The notes beneath the pieces were generated by a model, which had not been told where the DNA came from, did no database searches, and saw only the letters and a program-made list of their open reading frames with translations. From an uncultured Acidobacteriaceae bacterium (GTDB lineage: Bacteria; Acidobacteriota; Terriglobia; Terriglobales; Acidobacteriaceae), in assembly GCA_903904755.1 (NCBI GenBank), contig CAIVDV010000064.1:1-64000 (forward strand): a stretch of DNA of 64,000 bases. The letters run 5' to 3'. Made by a program: the position numbers and the translations under genes. Below, piece by piece: positions 37,193-45,092 of the stretch (the first letter of the stretch is position 1; each line of letters opens with the position of its first letter).

Positions 37193-37360
37193 CCAATCCG
37201 ATTCCCCTACATCGCCAGTTGGCAACGGCACACCCTCGCAACACACAGCTCGGTTGCCCTGCGCTTCCCAATTCTGAAAGCGTGGGCGAGACCCGTGTCA
37301 GCCCCGTTCTTGCCTCTGCTCTTCCCTCATTCAGCCCCACCCAAAACCGGACCCCGATGC

Positions 37361-37400
37361 GGGTGCCACCGCTCCCTCGCACTTGGGAACCGGAGAAATC
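37361..37400. repeat. REP-like palindrome, family A (copy 4)
   Basis: GGGTGCCACCGCTCCCTCGC, then ACTTGGGAACCGGAGAAATCAA. The arms CCGCTCCC/GGGAACCGG are imperfect. It is followed at ~25 bp by a C run and a shortened family-B unit. Confidence 0.6.
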
Positions 37401-37491
37401 AATGCCCCCACCCCCCCCCCCACCATCGAGCGCAGCTCAATCAGCTCTGGCCCCTCCCTCTGCCACTCCCGCCGAAAAAACCGAATTCAGC

Positions 37492-37586
37492 GTGTCCTTT
37501 GAAAGGGCATGACTTCATCACTCCTGCCGAAAATCCAAAATCCAGAGTGTTTTGTAAAGGGGCATGACTTCAGTCATGCCGAAAAT
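37492..37586. repeat. Imperfect direct repeat with terminal palindrome
   Basis: Two ~40-bp units (37492-37534 and 37547-37586) share GTGT, AAAGGGGCATGACTTCA and GCCGAAAAT. The second contains a perfect 9-bp palindrome, GGCATGACT-TC-AGTCATGCC (37561-37580); the first has a decayed version. This is consistent with a REP-like element duplicated in place. Confidence 0.65.
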
Positions 37587-37608
37587 GCCCCATCGAAATA
37601 CCCGGGCT

Positions 37609-38136
37609 TCAGCCCCTGCATACTCCTGGCGGTCGATCGAATCTCCCCATCACTCCCTGCCCACCTCTCCCAAATCCCGCGCCGCAGGCGCCCCTTGGGT
37701 AACTCGTGTACGGATCGAGCCATTGATGGTGCTCGCTTGTCATCCGATAGCTCTGGCCAGGAGCAATCGGGAAGTTCCACGTGCAACTGCTTGTCGGCAT
37801 CCCCTGGATGTTGTTTCCCAAAACCGGATTTGGTACCGAGATGTTTTTGCACTCTTGCGCCTCGAGCGACGACGAAACCTCAACACCGCCGGGGTCTGTC
37901 CGGACAATGCAGACCGTGCTGAAATCCTTGTAGTATTTGTTCTGGCCAGTCAAGCTGCTCTGCTGCGTATTTGGGTCAACAGCTGTCGTCGTACTAGTTG
38001 TATCCGCTGTCTTCCCGTCTCCATGCGACGCGAGAATCGAAGTCATCCATACGGTCGACGGTGTTTGGGTGCCGGCAACCGAAGCGGAAAGAAGTGCGGC
38101 GACAAGAGCGGCGGCGTAATGGAGGGCGGTCTTCAT
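37609..38136 (-). CDS. Secreted protein of unknown function, 3' end in repeat DNA
   Basis: A 175-aa protein with a signal peptide (MKTALHYAAALVAALLSASVAGT). The mature part has Thr/Ser-rich stretches and four Cys, ending with a segment, TSSCTWNFPIAPGQSYRMTSEHHQWLDPYTSYPRG. The last ~25 residues (Gly/Arg-rich) are encoded by sequence resembling the intergenic repeat at 37098, so the original stop was probably earlier and has been lost by repeat insertion or drift. The start is set by the signal peptide. It lies ~117 bp downstream of another secreted-protein gene on the same strand. No family recognised. Confidence 0.5.
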   Translation of the reverse strand: MKTALHYAAALVAALLSASVAGTQTPSTVWMTSILASHGDGKTADTTSTTTAVDPNTQQSSLTGQNKYYKDFSTVCIVRTDPGGVEVSSSLEAQECKNISVPNPVLGNNIQGMPTSSCTWNFPIAPGQSYRMTSEHHQWLDPYTSYPRGACGAGFGRGGQGVMGRFDRPPGVCRG

Positions 38137-38252
38137 GATTGTGGGACCGTCTTCGCGGATTTCGAGCCATCCTCTGTGTGGGAAGATGTCTTGCCCTGGT
38201 TGGTATGCCCATATCCCAAGGCCGCCTTTCCCTCCCAGCTCATCCAATAGAC

Positions 38253-38777
38253 TTAAGCATCCAGCTTCTTGAAATCTTCAGTGCTAAACGCCTGCCTCAA
38301 TTTCGCAATCATCTCCTCAACGAGCACCTTTTTCTCCGCCTTTTCCTCGTCCCTCAGACGGCTGTACTGCTCCGGGGACATCCCACTGGACGCTGAACTT
38401 GCCCTGACATGTTCGCCTTGAATCTCCTGGAGCCGAACCCAGACCGGGCGCATGATCTCCCGCATAGCCTGCTCTTCCTCCGGACTGATGCCCAAAAGCC
38501 GGCTGTAGGTGGTCATCGGACAGTGGCAGGCCTTAACCTCCTCGGCTGTCATTGGATGGGATGCCACCTGAGGCACAAACTCCTCGTAGACGTCGTTCTG
38601 CGCCACCCACCCCTCCGTCGTCGGCAGATCCGCCGGGTCCTCCCGCTGCCAGGGCATCAGTGTGGTCGACTTAGGTTTTGTCTGCGATTGCCCGCGAACA
38701 ACCGAAGGGAAAGTGACAAGCAGAAGAAAAAGAACCGTAACCAGACTCGAAGGAAAGGCCCGCGAAAAAATATTCAT
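38253..38777 (-). CDS. Secreted helical protein, weakly Spy/CpxP-like
   Basis: A 174-aa protein with a signal peptide (FPSSLVTVLFLLLVTFPSVVRG) and a charged, helical mature part: LLGISPEEEQAMREIMRPVWVRLQ and LRDEEKAEKKVLVEEMIAKLRQAF. The periodic acidic/basic helices and a terminal EDFKKLDA recall the helical hairpin of Spy/CpxP/ZraP periplasmic proteins, but the LTxxQ motifs are not present, so this is a structural guess. One CHC pair (KACHCPM) could bind metal. It is likely co-transcribed with the 175-aa secreted protein downstream. Confidence 0.55.
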   Translation of the reverse strand: MNIFSRAFPSSLVTVLFLLLVTFPSVVRGQSQTKPKSTTLMPWQREDPADLPTTEGWVAQNDVYEEFVPQVASHPMTAEEVKACHCPMTTYSRLLGISPEEEQAMREIMRPVWVRLQEIQGEHVRASSASSGMSPEQYSRLRDEEKAEKKVLVEEMIAKLRQAFSTEDFKKLDA

Positions 38778-38849
38778 CGCCGTCTCCAGAGCTTTCGGTT
38801 GATTGAAGCAAGAATGCACCCGCTCGGGCGGTAAGTCAAAAACCTCTAT

Positions 38850-39285
38850 TTATGATTTAGATCTCAAGGTGCTCACCTCTTCCCGAAGCAGCAATGCCCG
38901 GTTCATATCTCGGGGCTTTCCCTGAAGAACAAATGCAATGTCAAGATTCCATATTTTCGTGCTATCTCCAACCCCAACCAATCCAACCACATACACCCAA
39001 ATAAAACCCGCCGCAGCCCTGCTTGCAATTACCCCCCAGAAGCGCACAATAGTCAAAGCAGACCACAGGCCCAAAGAAAGCCCACAGTACCTCGGTAACA
39101 TTACCCCGGCTCTGACCCCGAGCTCAATGTGCAAAAATGCACGCAAAAAGCGCACAAGAACACCTATTTTGCAACCAGGTAACCACCAACTAACCTTCAC
39201 AGAATCAATTGGATAGGAGTCAATAATCGCAAAATACTCCCCCTCCCCCCCCTTTTGAGGCAAAAAAGCCCGGCAACATCCCGAA
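38850..39285 (-). CDS. Possible small membrane protein, weakly supported
   Basis: A minus-strand frame in AT-richer DNA. Its second half reads like protein: two hydrophobic stretches (LSLGLWSALTIVRFWGVIASRAAAGFIWVYVVGLVGVG) followed by a charged tail (KIWNLDIAFVLQGKPRDMNRALLLREEVSTL). The frame continues upstream into a family-B repeat, so the true start is inside; no good ribosome-binding site is evident and the exact 5' end is unknown. It may be a lineage-specific gene or a decayed remnant. Confidence 0.3.
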
Positions 39286-39323
39286 ATCAAGCGAAGCTCG
39301 ATCCAACTGATCTCTGATCTCTG
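39286..39323. repeat. Intergenic palindromic repeat, family B (copy 2)
   Basis: ATCAAGCGAAGCTCGATCC followed by AACTGATCTCTGATCTCTG, almost the same as 7155-7192; one base in the left arm is changed. It ends 12 bp from the selO stop codon. Orientation is the same as copy 1 although the neighbouring genes differ. Confidence 0.7.
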
Positions 39324-39334
39324 AAAGCTGCCCT

Positions 39335-40813
39335 TCACGTCCCGCAGAACGTCCTCTCCACCCGCTCCTCAGCCCGCGCCGGCTCCATATACGCTTCCCA
39401 TCCGGCCCGCTCCTCCCAAGGATGCGTCACCACCTCCAGCAACTCCTCAAACACCCCAAAATCCCCCCGCATCCCCGCCTGAATCGCCGCCTCCACCCGA
39501 TGATTTCTCGGGATATACGCCGGACTCACTCGCCGCATCCCCGCCGCGCGCTCCCCGCTCAGCCTGCCTTCCACACCCAGCCGGTCGCGCCACCGCTCCG
39601 CCCAGCCATCCCAAAGCGCCCCATCGGAAAACAGCCCCCGCACGCCGGCAGAATTCCCCTCCGCAGCATCCGCCAGCCGCCGGAAGCCCAGCGTAAAGTC
39701 CACGCCTCCGCGAGCCATCCGCTCCAGCCAATCCTCCGCCAACTCGGCATCGCCTTCCTGCTCCGTCGCCAGGCCCAGCTTCGCCCGCAACCCCGCAAGC
39801 CGCGCACGGTGAAACTCCGGCTCAAACTCCGCCAGCCGCGCCCGCGCCTCCGCCAGCGCCGCATCCGGCCCGCCCAGCTCCTCCGCCATCACCGGCAGCA
39901 GCGCCTCCGCCAGCCGCGCCAGGTTCCACAGCGCAGCATTCGCCTGGTTCCCGTACGCATACCGCCCGCCCGCATCAATTGAGCTGAACACCTTTCCCGG
40001 CTCATACGCCTCCAGGAAGGCGCACGGCCCGTAGTCAATCGTCTCCCCACTGATGGTCATGTTGTCCGTATTCATCACCCCATGCACAAACCCCAACCCC
40101 ATCCACTGCGCCACCAGCCGCGCCTGCCGCCCAATCACTCCCGCCAGCAGCGACCCCGCCGTACGCACCTCAACCTCCGGGTAGTGCCGCTCCAGCGCAT
40201 ACCCCACCAGCAGCCGCAGCGCCTCCACATCCCCCCGCGCCGCAAAGTACTGGAATGTCCCCACCCGCAGATGGCTCGCCGCCACCCGCGTCAGCACCGC
40301 CCCCGGTAGCGCCCCCTCCCGGTACACCAACTCCCCCGTCGTCACCGCCGCCAGCGCTCGCGTCGTGGGCACCCCCAGTGCCGCCATCGCCTCACTCACC
40401 ACATACTCCCGCACCACCGGCCCCACCGCCGCTCTTCCATCCCCCCCGCGCGAAAATGGCGTCCGCCCCGATCCCTTGAGTTGAATGTCCCTGCGTTTCC
40501 CATCCCGGCCCACTACCTCGCCCAGCAGGCAAGCCCGCCCGTCGCCCAACTGCGGTACGAAATGCCCAAACTGGTGCCCCGCATAGGCCATCGCCACCGG
40601 TTCCGACCCCTCAGCCACGGCATTGCCCGCCAGCACGGCTACCCCCACCCCGGTCCCCAGCGCCGCCGCATCCAGCCCCAGCTCTTCCGCCAGCCCGGCA
40701 TTCACCCGGATAAGGTCCGGCCGCGCCACCCCCACCGGGCTCACCCGCGCATACATCCGCTCCGGCATCCGCGCGTACGAATTCTCAAACCCAAACCACA
40801 CCCGATCCGTCAT
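39335..40813 (-). CDS. selO: SelO/YdiU-family protein adenylyltransferase
   Basis: A 492-aa pseudokinase-fold enzyme that transfers AMP from ATP to hydroxyl side chains of proteins, linked to redox homeostasis. Family motifs: [39 protein letters not shown] (inverted ATP-binding site), HGVMNTDNM with catalytic Asp/Asn, and the C-terminal RTFCGT, where eukaryotic SelO has selenocysteine and this bacterium has Cys. ATG 40813 is chosen because GGGAGGAGG lies just upstream; a TTG at 40828 would include that site in the coding sequence. It is divergent from mutL. Confidence 0.93.
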   Translation of the reverse strand: MTDRVWFGFENSYARMPERMYARVSPVGVARPDLIRVNAGLAEELGLDAAALGTGVGVAVLAGNAVAEGSEPVAMAYAGHQFGHFVPQLGDGRACLLGEVVGRDGKRRDIQLKGSGRTPFSRGGDGRAAVGPVVREYVVSEAMAALGVPTTRALAAVTTGELVYREGALPGAVLTRVAASHLRVGTFQYFAARGDVEALRLLVGYALERHYPEVEVRTAGSLLAGVIGRQARLVAQWMGLGFVHGVMNTDNMTISGETIDYGPCAFLEAYEPGKVFSSIDAGGRYAYGNQANAALWNLARLAEALLPVMAEELGGPDAALAEARARLAEFEPEFHRARLAGLRAKLGLATEQEGDAELAEDWLERMARGGVDFTLGFRRLADAAEGNSAGVRGLFSDGALWDGWAERWRDRLGVEGRLSGERAAGMRRVSPAYIPRNHRVEAAIQAGMRGDFGVFEELLEVVTHPWEERAGWEAYMEPARAEERVERTFCGT

Positions 40814-40936
40814 CCTGCCTCCTCCCAACTCCTCTTGGATGCACCACCCCCCAATCCGTCGCTTTTGCCTCGTTCGTCGTGATTCTGATCCTCCTCCCCA
40901 ATCCCCTTGCCGCGATGGATTAGCCTAGACACAGCC

Positions 40937-42982
40937 ATGGGCCGCATCCGCATCCTTCCCGACCACGTCGCAAACCAGATCGCCGCCGGCGAGGTCGTCG
41001 ACCGTCCCGCATCCGTCGTCAAGGAACTCCTCGAGAACTCCCTCGACGCCGGCGCAACCCGCATACGAGTCGAAATCGAAGCAGGTGGCCGCCGCCTCAT
41101 CCGCATCACCGACAACGGCTGCGGCATGAACCGCGATGACGCTCTGCTCGCCTTCGAGCGTCACGCCACCTCCAAGCTCCGCACCGCCGACGACCTGCTC
41201 TCCATCGCCACCCTTGGCTTCCGTGGAGAGGCCCTGCCCTCCATCGCCTCCGTCGCACGCGTCCTCGTCGAAACCACCCCTGCCGACGACCTCTCCGCCT
41301 GCACACGCATCGAGATCGCCGGCGGAAAGATTCTCCGTGTTGAAGACGCCGCCCTCCCCGCCGGCACCTCCATTACGGTCCAGGACCTCTTTTACAATGT
41401 CCCCGCACGCCGCAAGTTCCTCCGCGCAGAGTCCACCGAGCTCTCCCACGTCACCGCCCTCGTCACCCACTACGCCCTCGTCCATCCGGATAAGCACTTC
41501 GAACTCCTCTCCTCCTCCCATGCAATCCTCCAGGCCCCCCCGGTTGCCCGGCCCGCTGAGCGCATCTTCCAGATCTTTGGCGCCGACACCCTCGCCCAAC
41601 TCCTCCCTGTCGCCGCCGAGCGCGCCCTCGACCACTCCGGCCTACCCGCCCCACCTCCCTGGAAACAGCAGCCCGACAGTACCCCACCCCCCCCAGGCCA
41701 CCTCCGCCTCACCGGTTTCTTCTCCAAGCCCGAACTCCAGAAGCTCAATCGCAACTCCATATACATCTTCGTCAACAAACGCCTCATCCGCGACCGCCTT
41801 ATGCTCCACGCAATCTCTGAGGCCTACCGCAACATCATCCCCCCCACATCCTTCCCCGTCGTCCTGCTTTTCCTTGAACTCCCTCCCGAAGAGGTCGACG
41901 TCAACGTCCACCCGGCCAAGACTGAGGTCCGCTTCCGCCAGCAGTCTGCCATCCACGACTTCGTCCGCGACAGCCTGCGCGCCGCCCTGGTCGCTGCCCG
42001 CCCCGCAGCCGCCTTCCTCTCTGCGCTCGACGCTGCACCTCTCGCCAGCCCCTCGCTCGTCCCCCAGCCGGCCTCGCACCTCCCCGGCCCGGCAGAACCG
42101 CTCGACTCCGCATCCATCCATCCCGAGTCGGCCGACCCAAATTTTCGACTCACCCCCCTCCAGCCCTCGCCCCAGCCCGGCTCCCTGCCCTTCCAGGGCT
42201 CTCTCGGCCAGGACTTCCCAGCTTCCCCCTCCCGGCAAGCCTGGGCCCAGGCTGCCTCCGCCCTCTTTGCCCCCGCTGCTGGCATCCCTTCGTGCGGAGA
42301 CCCGGGCCACTCCGCAGCCCAAGCAGAAAATCAAGTCGCCGCCGCAACCGCCCAGGTTGAGGCCCAGAACCAGCAGCACACCCTCGCCTCCCTGGCTACC
42401 TTGCGCCCGCTCGGCCAGCTCCGCGACTCTTTCATCCTCGCCGTCAATGACGAGGGACTCTGGATCATCGACCAACACGTCGCCCACGAGCGCGTCCTCT
42501 TCGAGAAGATCCTCGCCTCCCGCGATACGGAAGCCATCCAGCGCCAGCGCCTGCTCATGCCTCTGCTCGTCGATCTTCAGCCCCACCAGATGGCCATCTT
42601 CGCCGACATTGCCGATGAGCTTGATAAAAACGGCTTTGAAGCCGAACCCTTCGGCCCCCGCACCCTCGCCGTCAAAGCCGCTCCCGTTGGTCTCGAAGGC
42701 CGCGAACTCGAACGCATGCTGGCGGAAGTCATTGACCAGGCCGCCCACCCCGACTCCCTCTCCGGACGCCGGGAAGACCTCGGAACGCTCCGCGGTCGAA
42801 TCGCCGCCTCCATCGCCTGCCACGCCGCCATCAAGGTAAATACCCCCCTTGAACCTCAAAAAATGGCCTGGTTACTTCAGGAACTCGCAAAAACTTTGCA
42901 TCCGACCTCATGTCCGCATGGCAGACCAATCGCTTTGAGGTATTCTTGGATAGAGATCCAGCGGGCCTTCCAGCGGATTTAA
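40937..42982 (+). CDS. mutL: DNA mismatch repair protein MutL
   Basis: A 681-aa GHKL ATPase that couples MutS mismatch recognition to strand removal. The N-terminal motifs are intact: IAAGEVVDRPASVVKELLENSLDAGA, DNGCGM, and FRGEALPSIASV. A long Pro/Ala/Ser-rich linker (~340-480) precedes the dimerisation domain. That domain keeps the metal-binding endonuclease motif DQHVAHERVLFE and a C-terminal CPHGRP, so this is a nicking-type MutL, as expected in bacteria without MutH. ATG 40937 matches the family start (GRIRILPDHVANQIAAGEV). mutS is not in the window. A coupled small ORF follows 18 nt after the stop. Confidence 0.95.
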   Translation: MGRIRILPDHVANQIAAGEVVDRPASVVKELLENSLDAGATRIRVEIEAGGRRLIRITDNGCGMNRDDALLAFERHATSKLRTADDLLSIATLGFRGEALPSIASVARVLVETTPADDLSACTRIEIAGGKILRVEDAALPAGTSITVQDLFYNVPARRKFLRAESTELSHVTALVTHYALVHPDKHFELLSSSHAILQAPPVARPAERIFQIFGADTLAQLLPVAAERALDHSGLPAPPPWKQQPDSTPPPPGHLRLTGFFSKPELQKLNRNSIYIFVNKRLIRDRLMLHAISEAYRNIIPPTSFPVVLLFLELPPEEVDVNVHPAKTEVRFRQQSAIHDFVRDSLRAALVAARPAAAFLSALDAAPLASPSLVPQPASHLPGPAEPLDSASIHPESADPNFRLTPLQPSPQPGSLPFQGSLGQDFPASPSRQAWAQAASALFAPAAGIPSCGDPGHSAAQAENQVAAATAQVEAQNQQHTLASLATLRPLGQLRDSFILAVNDEGLWIIDQHVAHERVLFEKILASRDTEAIQRQRLLMPLLVDLQPHQMAIFADIADELDKNGFEAEPFGPRTLAVKAAPVGLEGRELERMLAEVIDQAAHPDSLSGRREDLGTLRGRIAASIACHAAIKVNTPLEPQKMAWLLQELAKTLHPTSCPHGRPIALRYSWIEIQRAFQRI

Positions 42983-43000
42983 TCCCGGGGGAGGGTGGCA

Positions 43001-43174
43001 TTGACTGTTCTGAGGGACAGCGGTGCCCGGCAAGTTCGCCAGATCGCACACGTTGTCTTCGACCAACATTCCGGCGCACCCCGGCTGTCCCTGCAGGGTG
43101 ACGACTTTTCTGGGAGAATTGCAGAAGACATTCAAACGTTTGCGATTCAGCCTGGAAAAGAGGTTTTTCTTTGA
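43001..43174 (+). CDS. 57-aa protein of unknown function between mutL and the winged-helix gene
   Basis: A short frame with strong start and stop context. TTG 43001 is preceded by GGGGGAGGG at about six bases spacing, and TGA 43172-43174 overlaps the TTG start of the next gene (TTGA). The product (TVLRDSGARQVRQIAHVVF, then DQHSGAPRLSLQGDDFSGRI, then AEDIQTFAIQPGKEVFL) has the residue mix of a folded alpha/beta mini-domain and no low-complexity bias. It lies in a mutL-to-cmk operon with tight spacing. I recognise no family. A frameshifted N-terminal piece of the next gene is the main alternative. Confidence 0.6.
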   Translation: MTVLRDSGARQVRQIAHVVFDQHSGAPRLSLQGDDFSGRIAEDIQTFAIQPGKEVFL

Positions 43175-44262
43175 CAGCAGAGCAATTGGAAGCAGCGCGC
43201 TCCGAACGGATGCGCCAAAACGGGCACCCAGCTATCACTCTTGAGGATGCTCGTACCTGGATCGAGGAGACTGGACTTTGTATTTTCCTTCCTCGTTCCG
43301 CGCAGGCGGGTTTTACCGCGCCCACCTTTGTGGAAGCCGTCGCTGGCCAACGTACCCCTGAGCCCACGCTCGAGCTTATCGAGACTGCGGAACAGCTCCT
43401 GGTCCGTCTGGAAGCCGATGGCGTCGCCGTTCGGCTCAATCTGGCCGGGCAACCTGGCGACCAGCCCGACTACGTCGTAGCCGGATGGGTTCTTCCCTAC
43501 GTCTATGCTCTGCGTGGCGATCGCGACTGGCGTCGCGGACCTCAGCTTACTGGCTCGCGCCAAGTCTCCCAACTCGCCGTCCAGGCATCCAAGCAGCTTG
43601 AACAGGGCAACCAGAACGCTGGTCAGATTCGCGATGCCCTCGGCCGCGAAGTGACTGAGACCGCTGTTCTGCGCGCACTCCACGAGCTCTGGAAACAGCT
43701 CCGCATCATCCCAGTCGTTCCGGATGCTGGACAGCCTGCCCTCTGGCAGCCGCTTCGTCAGCGCTTCCAGAAGGCCATCGCCGAAGGCGCGTCCACCTCT
43801 CAGGTCACGGCCATCAGCGTCCTCGCCTCCATCTACCTGCAGGCTGTCATCGCCGCCAGCATGGAAGATGTGGAACTCTTCCTCTCCCCGCTCACATCGC
43901 GCAGCAAGATTCGCGAAGTTGTGCGCGGACTGGCCGCCACTCGCCAGGTACACACCACCAACATGGGCCACCAGTCGCTCTACTACGTCGCCGGCACGTT
44001 GCCCGACTTCCCGGCAGTCCCGGCCTATCAAACCTCAACGACCTATGCTGCCTCGTACCTGTCGGCCACCCGTGGCTCAAGCTACCAGCGCTCCTGGTCT
44101 TCCGCCGCTGTGGAAGAAGACGAAAGCGAAGTCTTCGGCATCGCTGCAGAAGCCGTTGAAGCCTCCCTGGCCAGTGTCGCCCGCGCCTCTGAGCGCCCGC
44201 CTCACATCACCTACTCCGGACCGTCGCGCACCGGCTCCCTCCAGCCCAAGGTACGCGGATGA
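43171..44262 (+). CDS. Protein of unknown function with winged-helix-like core (possible AlkZ/YcaQ relative)
   Basis: A 363-aa protein starting at TTG 43171, overlapping the upstream 57-aa ORF by 4 nt and overlapping cmk by 4 nt (ATGA). The central part (about 125-280) contains repeated helix-turn-helix-like stretches: NAGQIRDALGREVTETAVLRALHELWKQL and SRSKIREVVRGLAATRQVHTT, resembling winged-helix arrays of the DNA glycosylase AlkZ/YcaQ family, but I do not see that family's catalytic QxQ/QxD signature, so function is unproven. The Ser/Thr-rich tail is likely disordered. The operon position next to mutL makes a nucleic-acid role plausible. Confidence 0.5.
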   Translation: MTAEQLEAARSERMRQNGHPAITLEDARTWIEETGLCIFLPRSAQAGFTAPTFVEAVAGQRTPEPTLELIETAEQLLVRLEADGVAVRLNLAGQPGDQPDYVVAGWVLPYVYALRGDRDWRRGPQLTGSRQVSQLAVQASKQLEQGNQNAGQIRDALGREVTETAVLRALHELWKQLRIIPVVPDAGQPALWQPLRQRFQKAIAEGASTSQVTAISVLASIYLQAVIAASMEDVELFLSPLTSRSKIREVVRGLAATRQVHTTNMGHQSLYYVAGTLPDFPAVPAYQTSTTYAASYLSATRGSSYQRSWSSAAVEEDESEVFGIAAEAVEASLASVARASERPPHITYSGPSRTGSLQPKVRG

Positions 44263-45011
44263 GTTCCACCGCCCCATCCGCAACTGCCGTGCGTCACACG
44301 GCAGTTGCGGCACCTCTCGTGAACCGCGCCGGCCGCCGTCCCATTGTCGCCATTGACGGCCCCGCAGGAGCCGGCAAAAGCACCGTCGCCGGTCATCTCG
44401 CCAAGCATTTCGGCCTGCTCAATCTGGAAACCGGAGCCATGTACCGCGCCTTCGCCCTCAAAGCGATTGCCGCAGGTGTCGCCCTGGAGGACGTGCCGGC
44501 ATTGGTCGCTCTTTCCACAACAACCACCATTGATATCGAGCCCGGCCAGGCTGGAAACCGCGTCTTCCTCGACGGTACTGAGATTACGGGCAAGCTCCGC
44601 GAAGCCGGAGTCACCGACGGCGCATCCCGTGTCAGCGTCCACCCCCCCATACGCGCATGGATGGTTCGCCTGCAGCAGCAACTCGGCGAAAAGGGCGGCA
44701 TCGTGATGGAAGGACGCGATATCGGCACAGTGGTTTTCCCCAATGCCGACGTCAAGATCTTCCTCGACGCCGACTCTGAGATCCGCGGTCTTCGCCGCTT
44801 CGACCAGATAGGCGGCCCCAGCGCAAAACCTCCCGTGCAGCCCGAGGAGATTATCCGCGACATCCGCGCCCGCGACGAGCGGGATCGCAACCGCGCCGAG
44901 TCTCCCCTGAAGGCAGCCGACGACGCGGTTGTCCTCGACTCCACCCATATGACCCTGGCTCAAGTTCTCAGCCGGGCCGAAGAGATTGTCCTCTCCAGCC
45001 TCTCCGCCTGA
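44259..45011 (+). CDS. cmk: Cytidylate kinase
   Basis: A 250-aa NMP kinase phosphorylating CMP and dCMP to the diphosphates. The P-loop is in VAIDGPAGAGKSTVAGHLAK, the substrate-binding LETGAMYRAFALKA follows, and the GRDIGTVVFPNADVKIFLDA segment with later RDERDRNRAESPL is diagnostic. The N-terminal ~27 residues are a non-conserved extension. The ATG overlaps the previous stop (ATGA), so it is translationally coupled to the winged-helix-like gene. A strong bidirectional terminator follows. Confidence 0.95.
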   Translation: MSSTAPSATAVRHTAVAAPLVNRAGRRPIVAIDGPAGAGKSTVAGHLAKHFGLLNLETGAMYRAFALKAIAAGVALEDVPALVALSTTTTIDIEPGQAGNRVFLDGTEITGKLREAGVTDGASRVSVHPPIRAWMVRLQQQLGEKGGIVMEGRDIGTVVFPNADVKIFLDADSEIRGLRRFDQIGGPSAKPPVQPEEIIRDIRARDERDRNRAESPLKAADDAVVLDSTHMTLAQVLSRAEEIVLSSLSA

Positions 45012-45039
45012 CCAGCCAGCCGACACATTGATTCATGCA

Positions 45040-45077
45040 AACAACAAGAGCGCCGGAATCCCGGCGCTCTCGTTGTT
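45040..45077. terminator. Bidirectional terminator between cmk and the DUF4097 operon
   Basis: A 17-bp stem with one mismatch: ACAAGAGCGCCGG pairs with CCGGCGCTCTCGTTGT around an AATC loop. The A-rich left side and T-rich right side give U tracts in both directions. It sits exactly between the convergent genes at 45011 and 45093. Confidence 0.85.
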
Positions 45078-45092
45078 TCTGCTTCCAGAAGG

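Larger units (their letters stand above)
36927..37608. other. 682-bp intergenic repeat mosaic
   Basis: No gene. It contains at least four repeat types in a row: a hairpin-rich unit (37098-37192), a family-A palindrome (37361-37400), a C run of 12 at about 37410 next to a family-B remnant (37424-37446), and an imperfect tandem duplication ending in a perfect palindrome (37492-37586). The region looks like a landing site for short mobile or recombinogenic repeats. Confidence 0.6.

Noticed and set aside
43171-44262. Assignment of the 363-aa protein as a DNA glycosylase
   Set aside because: Winged-helix-like stretches alone are not enough; the catalytic signature of the AlkZ/YcaQ family was not seen, so it is listed as unknown with a possible relationship.
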